Positions 1-8,470 are shown, counted from the first letter of the stretch. The stretch: 64,000 nt of DNA from Nitrobacter winogradskyi (GCF_006539545.1 NZ_BJNF01000016.1:87660-151659); one strand, 5' to 3'. The notes: a model not told the origin generated them from the sequence alone. Translations and numbers: made by a program.

Positions 1-270
1 ATGATGGACATCGTCGCGCCGACGCTGCAGGTCGGCGATCGGATGCTGTCGGAATCGGTGCGCGGCAACTGCCGTGAGGGTGACATCGGCACGCCGCTGC
101 GCGAGATCGCCGAGGCGCATCCGGACACTGCCATCGGCAGTTATCCGTTCCTCGACGAGAACGGAACGCCGAACACGAGCATCGTGGTGCGATCCCGCGA
201 TCAGGCCAGCCTGACAACGGCAATGGACGCCGTGAAGGCGATGCTGGCGGCTCTCAAAGTGCCTCAGTAA
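1..270 (+). CDS. CinA-like / molybdopterin-binding domain protein, C-terminal part (partial)
   Basis: This is the 3' end of a gene that begins before the window. The visible 89 residues resemble the C-terminus of competence/damage-inducible protein A-type proteins with a MoCF-binding fold, with a conserved stretch around IGSYPFLDENGTPNTSIVV (residues 46-64). Family proteins are about 250 residues, so roughly two thirds is missing. The first ATG here is probably an internal methionine. In other bacteria the family ranges from nucleotide-pyrophosphatase or deamidase activities to uncharacterised stand-alone MoCF domains, so no specific reaction is assigned. It reads toward gpt on the same strand, 100 bases upstream, but a repeat remnant lies between them. 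Confidence 0.7.
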   Translation: MMDIVAPTLQVGDRMLSESVRGNCREGDIGTPLREIAEAHPDTAIGSYPFLDENGTPNTSIVVRSRDQASLTTAMDAVKAMLAALKVPQ

Positions 271-280
271 CGGTCACTCG

Positions 281-350
281 TTGTTCTGGTTGGCGTGCTT
301 GTACTCAAGTCCAGGGACATGCTTTGCTCGAAAAGCGCTATCAAGACAAC
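281..350 (+). repeat. Fragment of dispersed intergenic repeat, family B
   Basis: The stretch ends in GACATGCTTTGCTCGAAAAG followed by CGCTATC. This matches the end of longer repeats at 6263-6382 and 13801-13920 (GGACATGCTTCGCTCGAAA then ACGCTATA). It is a degenerate partial copy lying between the first gene and gpt. Confidence 0.55.
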
Positions 351-370
351 ACTCCTGACGGAAATCACAA

Positions 371-877
371 GTGATCGCTCACAAAACCCCCGACAAGGCT
401 TTTCCGGTGTCCTGGGACCAGTTTCATCGCGACTGCCGCGCGTTGAGCTGGCGGTTGAACGAGACCGGGCCCTTCCATGCGGTGGTCGCGATTACGCGCG
501 GCGGTCTCGTTCCCGCCGCGATCGTGGCGCGCGAACTGGGTGTCCGCGTGATCGATACGGTGTGTATTGCTAGTTACGATCATCTCCACAAAAGCGAATT
601 GAAGGTGCTGAAAGGCATCTCCGATATGACAGTGAAACTCGGCGGCGGTTCAGGCAGGAATCTCCTGGTCGTCGACGATCTCGTTGATACCGGCGCCACC
701 GCGCGCGTGGTGCGCAGCATGATTCCGGATGCGCATTTCGCCACCGTCTACGCCAAGCCGCTCGGCAAGCCGCTGGTCGATACGTTCATCACCGAGGTTT
801 CGCAGGATACCTGGATCTATTTCCCGTGGGATCTCGACCTTGCCTTCGCGCCGCCATTGCGCGACGGCGCGGCGTAG
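371..877 (+). CDS. gpt: Xanthine(-guanine) phosphoribosyltransferase
   Basis: This 168-residue protein is a type I phosphoribosyltransferase that salvages xanthine, guanine or hypoxanthine by transfer onto PRPP to give XMP, GMP or IMP. The PRPP-binding signature [11 protein letters not shown] is at residues 100-110, and an upstream ITRGGLVPA loop at 41-49 is typical of Gpt enzymes. Length fits the E. coli Gpt class (about 152) with a short extension. The GTG start at 371 is chosen because the reading frame begins there and the N-terminus aligns with the fold; the ribosome-binding site is weak. It acts in the cytoplasm, possibly membrane-peripheral as in E. coli. It connects functionally to guaB and guaA further along this window, though they are not linked transcriptionally. 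Confidence 0.88.
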   Translation: MIAHKTPDKAFPVSWDQFHRDCRALSWRLNETGPFHAVVAITRGGLVPAAIVARELGVRVIDTVCIASYDHLHKSELKVLKGISDMTVKLGGGSGRNLLVVDDLVDTGATARVVRSMIPDAHFATVYAKPLGKPLVDTFITEVSQDTWIYFPWDLDLAFAPPLRDGAA

Positions 878-1129
878 AAATTCTTCGCCGTTGCTGCCAG
901 CAACAGGAAAGGAAAACGCGCGTCCGTTTCAAACGGGGTCATGCGCCACGCAGTGATCCACCGTGCGCGAATTGCGGGCGTCGCGTGATGTTACATAAAA
1001 GTGCGACGGGTTCTTCCTATGATCGCCATCGTGACATCGAATCCTGATCGTCACACTCGTCTTGAGTCAAGGTTGACAAGCCATGGGTCGGCGGGCCAAT
1101 GCGATCGGACGAATTAAAGGAAGCAGCCC

Positions 1130-1735
1130 ATGATCGAATTCTTCTTCGACTGCGCCAGTCCCTGGACCTATCTCGCTTTCCACAACATCCAGCCGCTGGC
1201 GAAAGAATTCGGCGTGCAGATTTCGTGGCGGCCGGTTCTGGCCGGCGGAATATTCAATGACGTCAATCCGAGCGTTTCGGCCGCACGGGAAAATCCGGTG
1301 GCGGCGAAGGTTCACTACATGAAGAAGGATCTCGCGGATTGGGCGCGGCTGGCTGGACTCACGATCAGGATGCCGCCGACCGTGTTTCCGGTGAACAGCG
1401 TCAAGGCCATGCGCGGCTGTCTATGGCTCGGCAATGACGCGATGGTGCCATTCGCGAGGTCGGTGTTTGAAGCCTATTGGCGCGATGACAAGGACATCTC
1501 GCGTGAGCCGGTACTGGCCGAGATCTGCAGGTCGCTCAACATCGATCCTGAAACGCTTCTGACCGGTATCGGAGATGAGGGCATCAAGAACGAACTCAAG
1601 GCCAATACCGACGAGGCGATCGCGCGCGGCGCGTTCGGGTCGCCGACGATCTTCCTGAACAAGACCGACATGTATTTCGGCAACGACCGTCTGCCGCTGA
1701 TCCGGGAGGCGCTGCAACGGAAGAAAGCTGCGTAG
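1130..1735 (+). CDS. 2-hydroxychromene-2-carboxylate isomerase family (DsbA-like thioredoxin fold)
   Basis: This 201-residue protein belongs to the HCCA isomerase / kappa-class GST family. The N-terminal motif FFFDCASPWTYLA (residues 4-16) carries the Ser that contacts glutathione in this family, and the C-terminal half has the GAFGSPTIFL segment preceding the last helix. Family members use glutathione to isomerise aromatic breakdown intermediates, but many stand-alone copies have unknown substrates, and no aromatic-degradation genes are adjacent here. An AGGAAG ribosome-binding site lies about 8 bases before the ATG. The gene stands alone between a 252-base gap and a convergent hypothetical gene. 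Confidence 0.85.
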   Translation: MIEFFFDCASPWTYLAFHNIQPLAKEFGVQISWRPVLAGGIFNDVNPSVSAARENPVAAKVHYMKKDLADWARLAGLTIRMPPTVFPVNSVKAMRGCLWLGNDAMVPFARSVFEAYWRDDKDISREPVLAEICRSLNIDPETLLTGIGDEGIKNELKANTDEAIARGAFGSPTIFLNKTDMYFGNDRLPLIREALQRKKAA

Positions 1736-1753
1736 TAATGCGCGCGACGCTTC

Positions 1754-2152
1754 TTATTCTTCCTTCGCTTTTGAAGCGAGATAGGCGCGGGCGCGCGTCA
1801 CCAGTCGAATCTGCTCGGAGTTGTTAATTCGCATCGCCGCGACCATCTCGACCACCTTCTCGGCCTCTTTCAGTCTGGTTTCGGCGGCGATACGACGCCT
1901 GCCCTCGTTGCCGAGTTGCTCGCCGATGGATCGGTGGGATTGATCCAATGCGTCCCATTCCGCCTTGGCGTTGTTCATCGCCTGAGCCTGGGATTCGATG
2001 AGGTCGGCGGCTTCCGCGCAAGCCTTTGCGGCATCCTTCACGACGACTCCATGCCAAAGCTCGGTGAGGTTGCTCTGATAGCCGTCCTTGAGCATCTCGG
2101 CGTCCTGCCGCAACCGCTCCACCAGGTTCGTCACGTCGTCGGTTGAGGTCAT
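1754..2152 (-). CDS. Hypothetical coiled-coil protein
   Basis: This 132-residue protein has no membrane segment or signal peptide. It is rich in Ala, Glu, Lys and Arg, with long stretches of helix- and coiled-coil-type spacing, for example around residues 50-110. I do not recognise a family. It is convergent with the HCCA isomerase-like gene (18-base gap) and begins 155 bases from the tRNA-Leu. Codon usage resembles that of neighbouring genes, supporting a real protein rather than a chance frame. Confidence 0.6.
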   Translation of the reverse strand: MTSTDDVTNLVERLRQDAEMLKDGYQSNLTELWHGVVVKDAAKACAEAADLIESQAQAMNNAKAEWDALDQSHRSIGEQLGNEGRRRIAAETRLKEAEKVVEMVAAMRINNSEQIRLVTRARAYLASKAKEE

Positions 2153-2264
2153 GGGTTCATCTCCTGCATCGTTTCATTGCCGAGGGAACGCATTTGCAGA
2201 ACGCGCGGGCCGTTTGCAATACCGCCATTGCATTTCCTCTCTAAGTGTCTGAAAAGAAAAGCGC

Positions 2265-2304
2265 GCGGGCATGGCGGAATCGGTAGACGAAGGGACTTGA
2301 AATC
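2265..2304 (+). pseudogene. Truncated 5' half of a tRNA-Leu-like gene
   Basis: The stretch contains ATGGCGGAATCGGTAGACGA followed by AGGGACTTGAAATC. This closely matches the acceptor, D-arm and anticodon-arm half of a bacterial class II tRNA-Leu. It then breaks off and runs straight into the intact tRNA-Leu(UAA). The anticodon loop reads CTTGAAA, which would give UGA (a serine anticodon) on a leucine-type body. The 3' half (variable arm, T arm, CCA) is absent, so it cannot make a functional tRNA. Confidence 0.6.
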
Positions 2305-2307
2305 ACC

Positions 2308-2396
2308 GCCCCCATGGCGAAACTGGTAGACGCAACAGACTTAAAATCTGTAGTCCCGTCAGGGACGTACCCGTTCGACTCGGGTTGGGGGCACCA
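2308..2396 (+). tRNA. tRNA-Leu (anticodon UAA), CCA encoded
   Basis: The acceptor stem pairs GCCCCCA with TGGGGGC, followed by an A discriminator and a genomically encoded CCA (2394-2396). The D arm contains GGCGAAACTGGTAGACGC. The anticodon stem-loop is ACAGA-CTTAAAA-TCTGT, giving anticodon TAA. The long variable arm pairs GTCCC with GGGAC, as expected for class II leucine tRNAs. The T arm is ACCCG-TTCGACT-CGGGT. It reads UUA codons, which are rare in this high-GC genome. Confidence 0.97.
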
Positions 2397-2468
2397 TTTT
2401 GTGAACCGGCGCCGGCCCGCTCCGCCCGCAGGCGCGCCGGTGATAACGAAGATCTGGAGACAGGACAG

Positions 2469-2651
2469 GTGACCGATTATCGAGTCTACATCCTTAACGA
2501 CAAAGGCCACATCCAGAGCGACACACTCATCGTGTGCGATGATGACGCCCAGGCCATCGAAGCCGCAAAGAGATTGGTTGGCGTCCGTCATGTGGAAATG
2601 TGGGACGGGGAGCGTCTGGTCGGACGCTTCAAGACGACGCCTAACAGCTAG
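2469..2651 (+). CDS. Small conserved-looking hypothetical protein
   Basis: A 60-residue acidic protein starting VTDYRVYILNDKGHIQ, with a compact beta-alpha-beta-like pattern (VYILNDKGH, DDAQAIEAAKRLV, VEMWDGERLVGRF). Short proteins of this form are frequent in rhizobial genomes; no function is known to me. The frame stays open upstream into the tRNA-Leu, so the GTG at 2469 is chosen as the first start outside the tRNA; a GGAGACAGGAC stretch upstream can serve as ribosome-binding site. It is followed by a palindromic repeat. Confidence 0.65.
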   Translation: MTDYRVYILNDKGHIQSDTLIVCDDDAQAIEAAKRLVGVRHVEMWDGERLVGRFKTTPNS

Positions 2652-2699
2652 AGTATGTTTCAACTGCGTTGAATCAGACTCGTCGCTTATTTTTTTGTT

Positions 2700-2751
2700 A
2701 GAGCATGATCTTATCCGAAAACCCGGTTTCCACTTTTCGGGATCATGCTCT
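2700..2751. repeat. Dispersed palindromic repeat, family A
   Basis: GAGCATGATC at 2701-2710 is mirrored by GATCATGCTC at 2741-2750, with GGTTTCCACTTTTCGG in between. It is the same family as 10879-10925 and lies between two same-strand genes. It could form a hairpin in mRNA but has no U-tract. Confidence 0.85.
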
Positions 2752-2799
2752 AGTCGGCGGTCCCGATTCAGCCGGCGTCATTTTTTGGGATAAGTTCGC

Positions 2800-4071
2800 A
2801 TGACCCAGCATCAGCGCGATATCGTCACGCCGATCGATCCGGTGAAGCTGGATCGTCTGGCGGAAGTCGCGGTCAAGGTCGGCCTCCGGCTTGCGCCGGG
2901 ACAGGACCTTCTGATCACTGCGCCCGCCGTGGCGCTGCCGCTGGTCCGGCGGATCGCCGAACATGCCTACCGGGCGGGGGCGGAACTGGTGACGCCGTTC
3001 TTCTCCGACGAAGACATCACGTTGTCGCGCTTCAGGTTCGGGCCGGACGAGAGTTTCGATCGCGCCGCCGGATGGCTCTATGAGGGCATGGCCAAGGCGT
3101 TCGCGGCCAACACCGCGCGGCTTGCCATCGTCGGCGACAACCCGATGCTGCTGTCGGGTGAAGACGCAGCGAAAGTCGCCCGCGCCAACAAGGCGAATTC
3201 CGTGGCCTACCAGCCGGCGCTTGAAAAGATTGTCGGTTTCGACGTCAACTGGAACATCGTCGCCTATCCGGGCGCGGCATGGGCCAGACTGATGTTTCCC
3301 GACGACAGCCCGGACGGCGCGGTGGCGAAGCTTGCGCAGGCGATTTTTTCCGCCTCGCGCGTCGACGACGATGATCCGGTCGCGAACTGGACCGCGCACA
3401 ATGCGGCGTTGCGCCAGCGGACCGACTGGCTCAACGGTCAGCGCTTCCATGCCTTGCATTACGCCGGACCCGGCACCGACCTCACGGTGGGCCTGGCCGA
3501 CGGCCATGAATGGGTGGGCGGTGCTTCCATGGCCAGGAATGGCATCATCTGCAATCCTAACATCCCGACCGAGGAGGTGTTCACGACGCCTCATGCCTTG
3601 CGGGTCGAGGGGCATGTCCGAAGCACCAAGCCGCTGTCGTATCAGGGCACGCTGATCGAGGGGATCGCGGTGCGCTTCGAGCAGGGACGGATCGTCGAGG
3701 CCAAGGCGTCGCGCGGCGCCGACGTGCTCAACAAGGTGCTGGATACGGACGAGGGCGCGCGGCGGCTCGGAGAGGTGGCGCTGGTGCCGCATTCCTCGCC
3801 GATTTCGAAGAGCGGGCTGTTGTTCTACAACACGTTGTTCGACGAAAACGCGGCGAGCCACATCGCGCTCGGTCAGTGTTATTCGAAGTGCTTCGTCGGC
3901 GGCGAGAAGCTGTCGCCGGAGCAGATCGCGGCGCAAGGCGGCAACAAGAGCTTCATTCACATCGACTGGATGATCGGGTCAGGCGAGACCGATATCGACG
4001 GCATCAGCGGCGACGGTCGTCGTGTTCCCGTTTTCCGCAAGGGCGAGTGGGCGCAAGCCGCCCGCGCCTGA
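2800..4071 (+). CDS. M29 family aminopeptidase (aminopeptidase T/AmpS-like)
   Basis: This 423-residue cytoplasmic metallo-aminopeptidase would remove N-terminal residues from peptides using two divalent metals. It is full length for the M29 family (about 400-420). Family landmarks are present: the ASHIALG segment with a metal-binding His, and the C-terminal HIDWMIGSGETDIDG segment, where H387 and D389 correspond to the last metal ligands. The RRLGEVALVPHSSPI region carries a further ligand Glu. The ATG at 2800 has a GGGATAAG ribosome-binding site. The gene is monocistronic, with repeats upstream and a divergently regulated lipoprotein gene downstream. Confidence 0.92.
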   Translation: MTQHQRDIVTPIDPVKLDRLAEVAVKVGLRLAPGQDLLITAPAVALPLVRRIAEHAYRAGAELVTPFFSDEDITLSRFRFGPDESFDRAAGWLYEGMAKAFAANTARLAIVGDNPMLLSGEDAAKVARANKANSVAYQPALEKIVGFDVNWNIVAYPGAAWARLMFPDDSPDGAVAKLAQAIFSASRVDDDDPVANWTAHNAALRQRTDWLNGQRFHALHYAGPGTDLTVGLADGHEWVGGASMARNGIICNPNIPTEEVFTTPHALRVEGHVRSTKPLSYQGTLIEGIAVRFEQGRIVEAKASRGADVLNKVLDTDEGARRLGEVALVPHSSPISKSGLLFYNTLFDENAASHIALGQCYSKCFVGGEKLSPEQIAAQGGNKSFIHIDWMIGSGETDIDGISGDGRRVPVFRKGEWAQAARA

Positions 4072-4157
4072 TCGTTCGATCGGCCTCAATGCGGTCACGA
4101 GCCGGTGCTTTTTCGCAGTTTAACGGGCGCTTGGTCCGGCTTCGTCAATGGGGAATA

Positions 4158-4547
4158 ATGTCGGACCTGACCGTGAATGACCGTCGTTTGCAGCTGCTCG
4201 CGGTCGTTTCTTTGCTGACCATGGGTGGCGGTCTCGGCGGTTGCGCCAATCTCGGCGACAGCGCTGTCTCGGGCGCGTTCGTCGATCCCGCGACGTATGA
4301 TCTTTACGACTGTCCGCAACTCGATGCGCAGCGCAAATATCTGGCGGCCCGCACAGCGGAGTTGCAGAGGCTGATTGACAAGGCCCATACGGGCGTGGCG
4401 GGTGTCGCCGTTGCCGAAGTCGCGTATCGCAACGACTACATCACCACGCGCGCCTCGGCCAAACTTGCCGATGAAACGTGGCGGAAAAACAGGTGTGACG
4501 AGGCTTCCGCGGCGCAGGAGAAGCCCGCAGGCGACCCCCGCAGGTGA
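4158..4547 (+). CDS. Putative small lipoprotein
   Basis: This 129-residue protein has an N-terminal hydrophobic segment (residues 11-26) ending in the lipobox L26-G27-G28-C29, so it is predicted to be lipidated at C29 by the prolipoprotein pathway and anchored in the envelope. The mature part is helical (LDAQRKYLAARTAELQRLID) and contains two Cys residues. No catalytic motif is visible. The frame is open further upstream, but the ATG at 4158 places the signal peptide correctly. I do not know a function; similar Cys-anchored helical proteins occur widely in Bradyrhizobiaceae. Confidence 0.75.
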   Translation: MSDLTVNDRRLQLLAVVSLLTMGGGLGGCANLGDSAVSGAFVDPATYDLYDCPQLDAQRKYLAARTAELQRLIDKAHTGVAGVAVAEVAYRNDYITTRASAKLADETWRKNRCDEASAAQEKPAGDPRR

Positions 4548-4607
4548 CGCCTGCGTTGCACCGGGGCGTTCCGACAGGGCCGTTTATTGAGTTTGAGTCC
4601 GTCCGCT

Positions 4608-5810
4608 TCAGGGCCGCCAACTGTAGATCCAGTCCTGACGCGCCAGCATACGCTGCGGACCCATCGCCCTGATGGCGAGATCGCGCGCCGAGGCGGCGAC
4701 GCCCCCGAGATGGTAGATTCGTCCATTCAGTTGCGCGGTGTCTTGCACCCGCGCCACGCGTGCGCGCCGCAGCCCGGCATAACGCGCGAGCGCGGACGCG
4801 GCGCTTTCGGCGTTTCCGTTCGCGGCTTCGCCGAGGCACTGCGCCAGAACCGCGGCGTCCTCGATCGCCATGCCCGCACCCTGCGCGGCGAACGGCAGCA
4901 TCGCATGGGCGGCATCGCCGAGCAGCGCCGTGGTGTCGCGGTGCCACGCCGCCATCGGCGGCATCGTGAACAGCGCCCATTTGCGCCAGTGGTCGACCGC
5001 GTCGATCATCAAGCGCGCGGGCCGGGACCAGTGCGCTTGCGCGAACGCGTGTTGGATGTCCGCGGCATCTCCCGAAGCGTTCCGGCCGGGCTCAGTCCAG
5101 CCGCCAGAAACGACCGCGACCAGGTTGATCCGGTGTCCCCCCGACATCGGATAGGTCACGAGATGCGCGTCTGGACCCATCCAGAGCTGTATGCGCGGCG
5201 CGGTCATGTCACGCGGGAGCCGTGCGGTCTCGACGGTCCCGCGCCATGCGATTAGGCCGGAAAACAGCGCCGTGGCGTCCGGAAAAAGCCGCCTGCGCAA
5301 AGTGGACCACACGCCGTCCGCGCCGATCAGCGCCCATGCGGTATCCCGTGAGCCTGTCGTGCCGCCGCACACCTCGGCATTCCCGCCGGTGGCATACGCG
5401 GCCGCGTCTTCGACGTTGGCTCCGAGACGCAGTTCGATGCCGGGATGATCGTGAACCTGCTCCAGCAGCGCCGCCTGCAGGTCGGCGCGATGCATCACCC
5501 AGTAGGGCGCACCGGCGCGCGAGGCGGCTGCCTCGCCAAGCGGGAGGCGGCAGATCTCGCCGCCGCGCCTTACGCTCATGATGCTGACGGCTTCCGGAAC
5601 GACTGCGCGGGCGGACAGCCGCTCATGCAGGCCGAGCTCGATCAGGATACGCGTTGCATTTGGCGAAAGTTGCAGCCCCGCGCCCGCCTCTTCGAGGCGT
5701 TCGGCCGTTTCGATGATGAGAACGCGAAACCCTCTCGCCGCCAGCGCCAGCGCGGCCGTCAAGCCTCCGATTCCGGCGCCGGCGATGACGACTGTGCGTA
5801 ACGTGCGCAC
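4608..5810 (-). CDS. FAD-dependent aromatic monooxygenase (salicylate hydroxylase / 3-hydroxybenzoate 6-hydroxylase type)
   Basis: This 400-residue class A flavoprotein monooxygenase would use NAD(P)H and O2 to hydroxylate an aromatic substrate. The Rossmann dinucleotide motif GAGIGG is at residues 11-16, followed by the acidic end of beta2 (IIETAERLEEAGAGLQLSPN). The second FAD signature GDAAHAMLPFAAQGAGMAIE is in the C-terminal third. Overall architecture fits salicylate 1-monooxygenase/UbiH-like enzymes. The substrate cannot be read from the sequence, and no ring-cleavage genes are adjacent. It lies just downstream of the zinc-finger gene (8-base gap, same strand), so the two may be co-transcribed. 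Confidence 0.88.
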   Translation of the reverse strand: MRTLRTVVIAGAGIGGLTAALALAARGFRVLIIETAERLEEAGAGLQLSPNATRILIELGLHERLSARAVVPEAVSIMSVRRGGEICRLPLGEAAASRAGAPYWVMHRADLQAALLEQVHDHPGIELRLGANVEDAAAYATGGNAEVCGGTTGSRDTAWALIGADGVWSTLRRRLFPDATALFSGLIAWRGTVETARLPRDMTAPRIQLWMGPDAHLVTYPMSGGHRINLVAVVSGGWTEPGRNASGDAADIQHAFAQAHWSRPARLMIDAVDHWRKWALFTMPPMAAWHRDTTALLGDAAHAMLPFAAQGAGMAIEDAAVLAQCLGEAANGNAESAASALARYAGLRRARVARVQDTAQLNGRIYHLGGVAASARDLAIRAMGPQRMLARQDWIYSWRP

Positions 5811-5818
5811 AGGCTAGA

Positions 5819-6064
5819 TCAGGCGGCCTTGTCCCTCACCACGCATTCGGGAGGACGGGACTGTCCGGGACCGAGGTCGGCCGCGAAACGATACAGCGTC
5901 GAGCAATAGGGGCAGATGATTTCGCCGTCGTCGCCGAGATCGAGAAAGACGTGCGGATGATCGAAGGGTGGATTGGCTCCGACACACATGAATTCCCGCG
6001 AGCCGATTTCAATGACGGCAACGCCGGTATCGTTATGGAAGTGGGGAACGACGTGATCGGACAT
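5819..6064 (-). CDS. CHCC zinc-finger protein (NDUFS6-like)
   Basis: An 81-residue protein whose C-terminal half contains C-x8-H-x14-C-x2-C (CVGANPPFDH ... ICPYC). This is the CHCC zinc-binding pattern found in alphaproteobacterial homologues of mitochondrial complex I subunit NDUFS6. The start is placed at the ATG giving MSDHVVPHFHNDTG because upstream codons show no conserved character. In alphaproteobacteria this protein is thought to assist or belong to complex I; that role is family knowledge, not visible here. It is followed after 8 bases by the FAD monooxygenase gene. Confidence 0.85.
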   Translation of the reverse strand: MSDHVVPHFHNDTGVAVIEIGSREFMCVGANPPFDHPHVFLDLGDDGEIICPYCSTLYRFAADLGPGQSRPPECVVRDKAA

Positions 6065-6548
6065 GCTTTCAACCTCAAGTCGTTGCGAGACATTGATACA
6101 CCGATACGCAACGACATCGCGCGGCACCATACTGGCCGGCGCTTCGAATTCCTAGCGCGTATTCCGCAAAAGTGGATACCGGTTCTGCGATCAGATACGC
6201 GTCAGATCAAAAAGCTGGAGCCCTTCACCGCTTTCGTGAAGTGGTGAAAGGCTCCAGAGCAATCCTGATTCTGACTGAATTTGAAGTGAGGCTCTAGATT
6301 GTTGTTTTCACAGGCTTTTCACGCGAGCCGGTTTCTCGTCCACAGGGTCACTCCCGCGGACATGCTTCGCTCGAAATGCTATCGCTCCCCGGAACCCGAT
6401 CTGGAAAATCCGCCGGTTCGTTAGCCATGCAGTTCGACATAACCCTTTCGTTTGAGGGAGCCCCTTTTTTGGTGGGACAAGCTGTGCTTGAAAAACGGCT
6501 CACCACCCTGGGCGTGCAACGAAGGGCTCGCCGCGATCGGGATTTTCA
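6065..6548. other. Intergenic stretch with hairpin and family B repeat, no gene seen
   Basis: No convincing coding frame was found in these 484 bases. A strong hairpin pairs CTGGAGCCCTTCACC (6215-6229) with GGTGAAAGGCTCCAG (6243-6257), matching at 14 of 15 positions. A family B repeat follows at 6263-6382. The last 160 bases before the next gene contain nothing I can identify and are a likely promoter and leader region. Confidence 0.7.
6263..6382 (+). repeat. Dispersed intergenic repeat, family B
   Basis: This shares an ordered series of blocks with 13801-13920: GGCTCTAGATTGTTGTT, then TTCACGCGAGCCGGTTTC, then GGACATGCTTCGCTCGAAA and GCTAT. Several blocks are degenerate compared with the other copies. 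Confidence 0.75.
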
Positions 6549-7661
6549 ATGAGCAAGCGGCGAATTGGCAGCGCGATGGCGGCAGCGGCAATCTGCGCGG
6601 CGGCGTTCGCCGTGCTGTTGCCACGCGCCACGGATGCCGGCGCCGTTCTGGTTGCCCAGGATGACCCCGTGCGGCTCGCCGATCTTCAGCTTGAATCCGT
6701 TCTTCGAAACGATCCTGCGCTGATCGGGCGCAACATCGAGGCGGCGCTGGCGTCGCAGGATCCGGACCTTGCGGGTAGTTTCGTCGATCTTGCGGAAGCC
6801 AGGGGCATATCGATCCCCGGCGATTTGACTCAACGCGTCACCGAGGCCGCCGAAGAAGAGAATTCCACCAAGGACGTCGCAAGGAGATTCTTCTCCGGGC
6901 TGGTCACGGGCAATGCCGTCGATGGAGCCAGTCTCTCGGGCACGCTCGCCGGCGATCTTTGCGTATTCGGTGATGTCCGGGACATCGTGCGGGAGGGAAG
7001 CCATCTGGCGAAGGGCGAGGATACCGACCGGCTGTTGCTGGGGCTCGCTGTCGCAGGCGTCGCCGTGACCGGCGCCACCTTCGTGACCGTTGGCGGCGCT
7101 GCGCCGGCCCGGGTCGGGCTTACCCTGGTCAAGGATGCCCGCAAGGCCGGGCGTCTCGGTGAGGGCCTGAGCCGGTGGGCAGGTCGTTCGGCGCGCGAGA
7201 TGGTCGATATGCGGCAACTGAAAAAGGCCTTAGCGGCGGGATCGCTGGCGCAACCGCGTCAGACGGCGGTCGCCATCAAGGCCGCGGTTCGCGCCGAGAA
7301 AGCCGGCGGACTGGTGCGCCTCGCTAAGGATGTCGGCCGCATCAGCGAGAAGACAGGGACGCGCGGTGCACTCGACATCCTGCGGATCGCTCAGGGCCCG
7401 AAAGATGTGGCGCGCGCCGCTCGCCTTGCAAAAGCCAAAGGCGGACAGACCCGCGCGATCATCAAGATCCTGGGGCGAGGGGCGCTGCTGCTCACTGCCG
7501 GTGCGTTTAATCTCACGATGTGGGTGTTCAGCGCCGCGCTGGCGCTGCTCGGTTTCCTGTCATCGATCAAGACCGCGACCGAGCGCCTGACGCGCTCATC
7601 GCTGCAACGTTCAAAGGCCAGGCGTTTGCGGCGGCTATCCGCTGCGCCGTCGCCGGCGTAA
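6549..7661 (+). CDS. Hypothetical exported/membrane protein
   Basis: This 370-residue protein has a signal-peptide-like N-terminus (charged start, hydrophobic residues about 9-24, AxA-type end near 30). A hydrophobic segment lies in the middle (LLLGLAVAGVAVTGATFVTV), and a stronger one near the C-terminus (around residues 312-340), followed by a very basic tail rich in Arg and Lys. The region between is Ala-, Arg- and Lys-rich and helical. I do not recognise a family. The tail overlaps an unrelated frame preceding the downstream hydrolase, but the two genes do not overlap when the hydrolase starts at 7718. Confidence 0.7.
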   Translation: MSKRRIGSAMAAAAICAAAFAVLLPRATDAGAVLVAQDDPVRLADLQLESVLRNDPALIGRNIEAALASQDPDLAGSFVDLAEARGISIPGDLTQRVTEAAEEENSTKDVARRFFSGLVTGNAVDGASLSGTLAGDLCVFGDVRDIVREGSHLAKGEDTDRLLLGLAVAGVAVTGATFVTVGGAAPARVGLTLVKDARKAGRLGEGLSRWAGRSAREMVDMRQLKKALAAGSLAQPRQTAVAIKAAVRAEKAGGLVRLAKDVGRISEKTGTRGALDILRIAQGPKDVARAARLAKAKGGQTRAIIKILGRGALLLTAGAFNLTMWVFSAALALLGFLSSIKTATERLTRSSLQRSKARRLRRLSAAPSPA

Positions 7662-7717
7662 TCGTCTTACCGATCGTTGCTGGCCATCCCGTCTCCATTC
7701 AAAGCACGGAAGCGCTG

Positions 7718-8470
7718 ATGCCGAGCTTTCATCACGGCGAAGTTGAAATCTCCTACCTCGACGAGGGCGAGGGCGATCCCGTCGTTCTCGTGCACGGCTT
7801 CGCGTCGAGCAAGAATGTGAACTGGGTGTATCCGACCTGGGTGTCGGAATTGCGCAAGAGCGGATTCCGGGTCATCGCCCTCGACAATCGCGGCCATGGC
7901 GATTCCACCAAGCTCTACGATCCCGAAGATTATCACATCGGCACGATGGCGAGCGACGTCACGGCGCTGATGGATCACCTTGGCGTCGCGCGCGCCGATA
8001 TCATGGGGTATTCGCTTGGCGCCAGGATGACGGGAATCCTCGCGGATACAAGACCCGAGCGGGTACGTTCCGGAATCTTCGGCGGTCTTGGCGTCGGCCT
8101 GATCGAGGGCGGCGGTCCCGGCGAAAGCGTGGCGAGGGCGCTGGAGGCAGCCTCGCTCGACGACGTTACCGATCCCTTCGGCCGCACGTTCCGCGCGTTC
8201 GCCGATCAGACCCGATCAGACCGCCGTGCGCTGGCGGCCTGCCTGCGCGGATCGCGGCGGCTGATGACGGAAGCGGAAGCCGCGAGCATCAGCGTGCCGA
8301 CGCTGATCGCGGTCGGCAGCAAAGACGAAATCGCAGGCTCCGCGCAGGCGTTGGCGAGGATCATTCCCGGAGCGGAAGTGCTGGATATTCCAAACCGCGA
8401 CCACATGCGGGCGGTAGGCGACAAGGTCTATAAGGATGGCGTGCTGAAGTTTTTGTCGCGCCGGCCGTAA
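7718..8470 (+). CDS. Alpha/beta hydrolase
   Basis: This 250-residue cytoplasmic protein has a full alpha/beta hydrolase fold. The oxyanion-hole segment VVLVHGFASS begins near residue 22. The nucleophile elbow GYSLGA contains the catalytic Ser. The acid is probably in the GSKDEIAG segment, and the catalytic His in NRDHMRAV near the C-terminus. The start at 7718 is chosen because it leads directly into the first beta strand. The substrate is unknown; esterase, lactonase or haloperoxidase-like activities all occur in the family. Its 3' end overlaps by 43 bases the end of the convergent membrane-protein gene. Confidence 0.87.
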   Translation: MPSFHHGEVEISYLDEGEGDPVVLVHGFASSKNVNWVYPTWVSELRKSGFRVIALDNRGHGDSTKLYDPEDYHIGTMASDVTALMDHLGVARADIMGYSLGARMTGILADTRPERVRSGIFGGLGVGLIEGGGPGESVARALEAASLDDVTDPFGRTFRAFADQTRSDRRALAACLRGSRRLMTEAEAASISVPTLIAVGSKDEIAGSAQALARIIPGAEVLDIPNRDHMRAVGDKVYKDGVLKFLSRRP

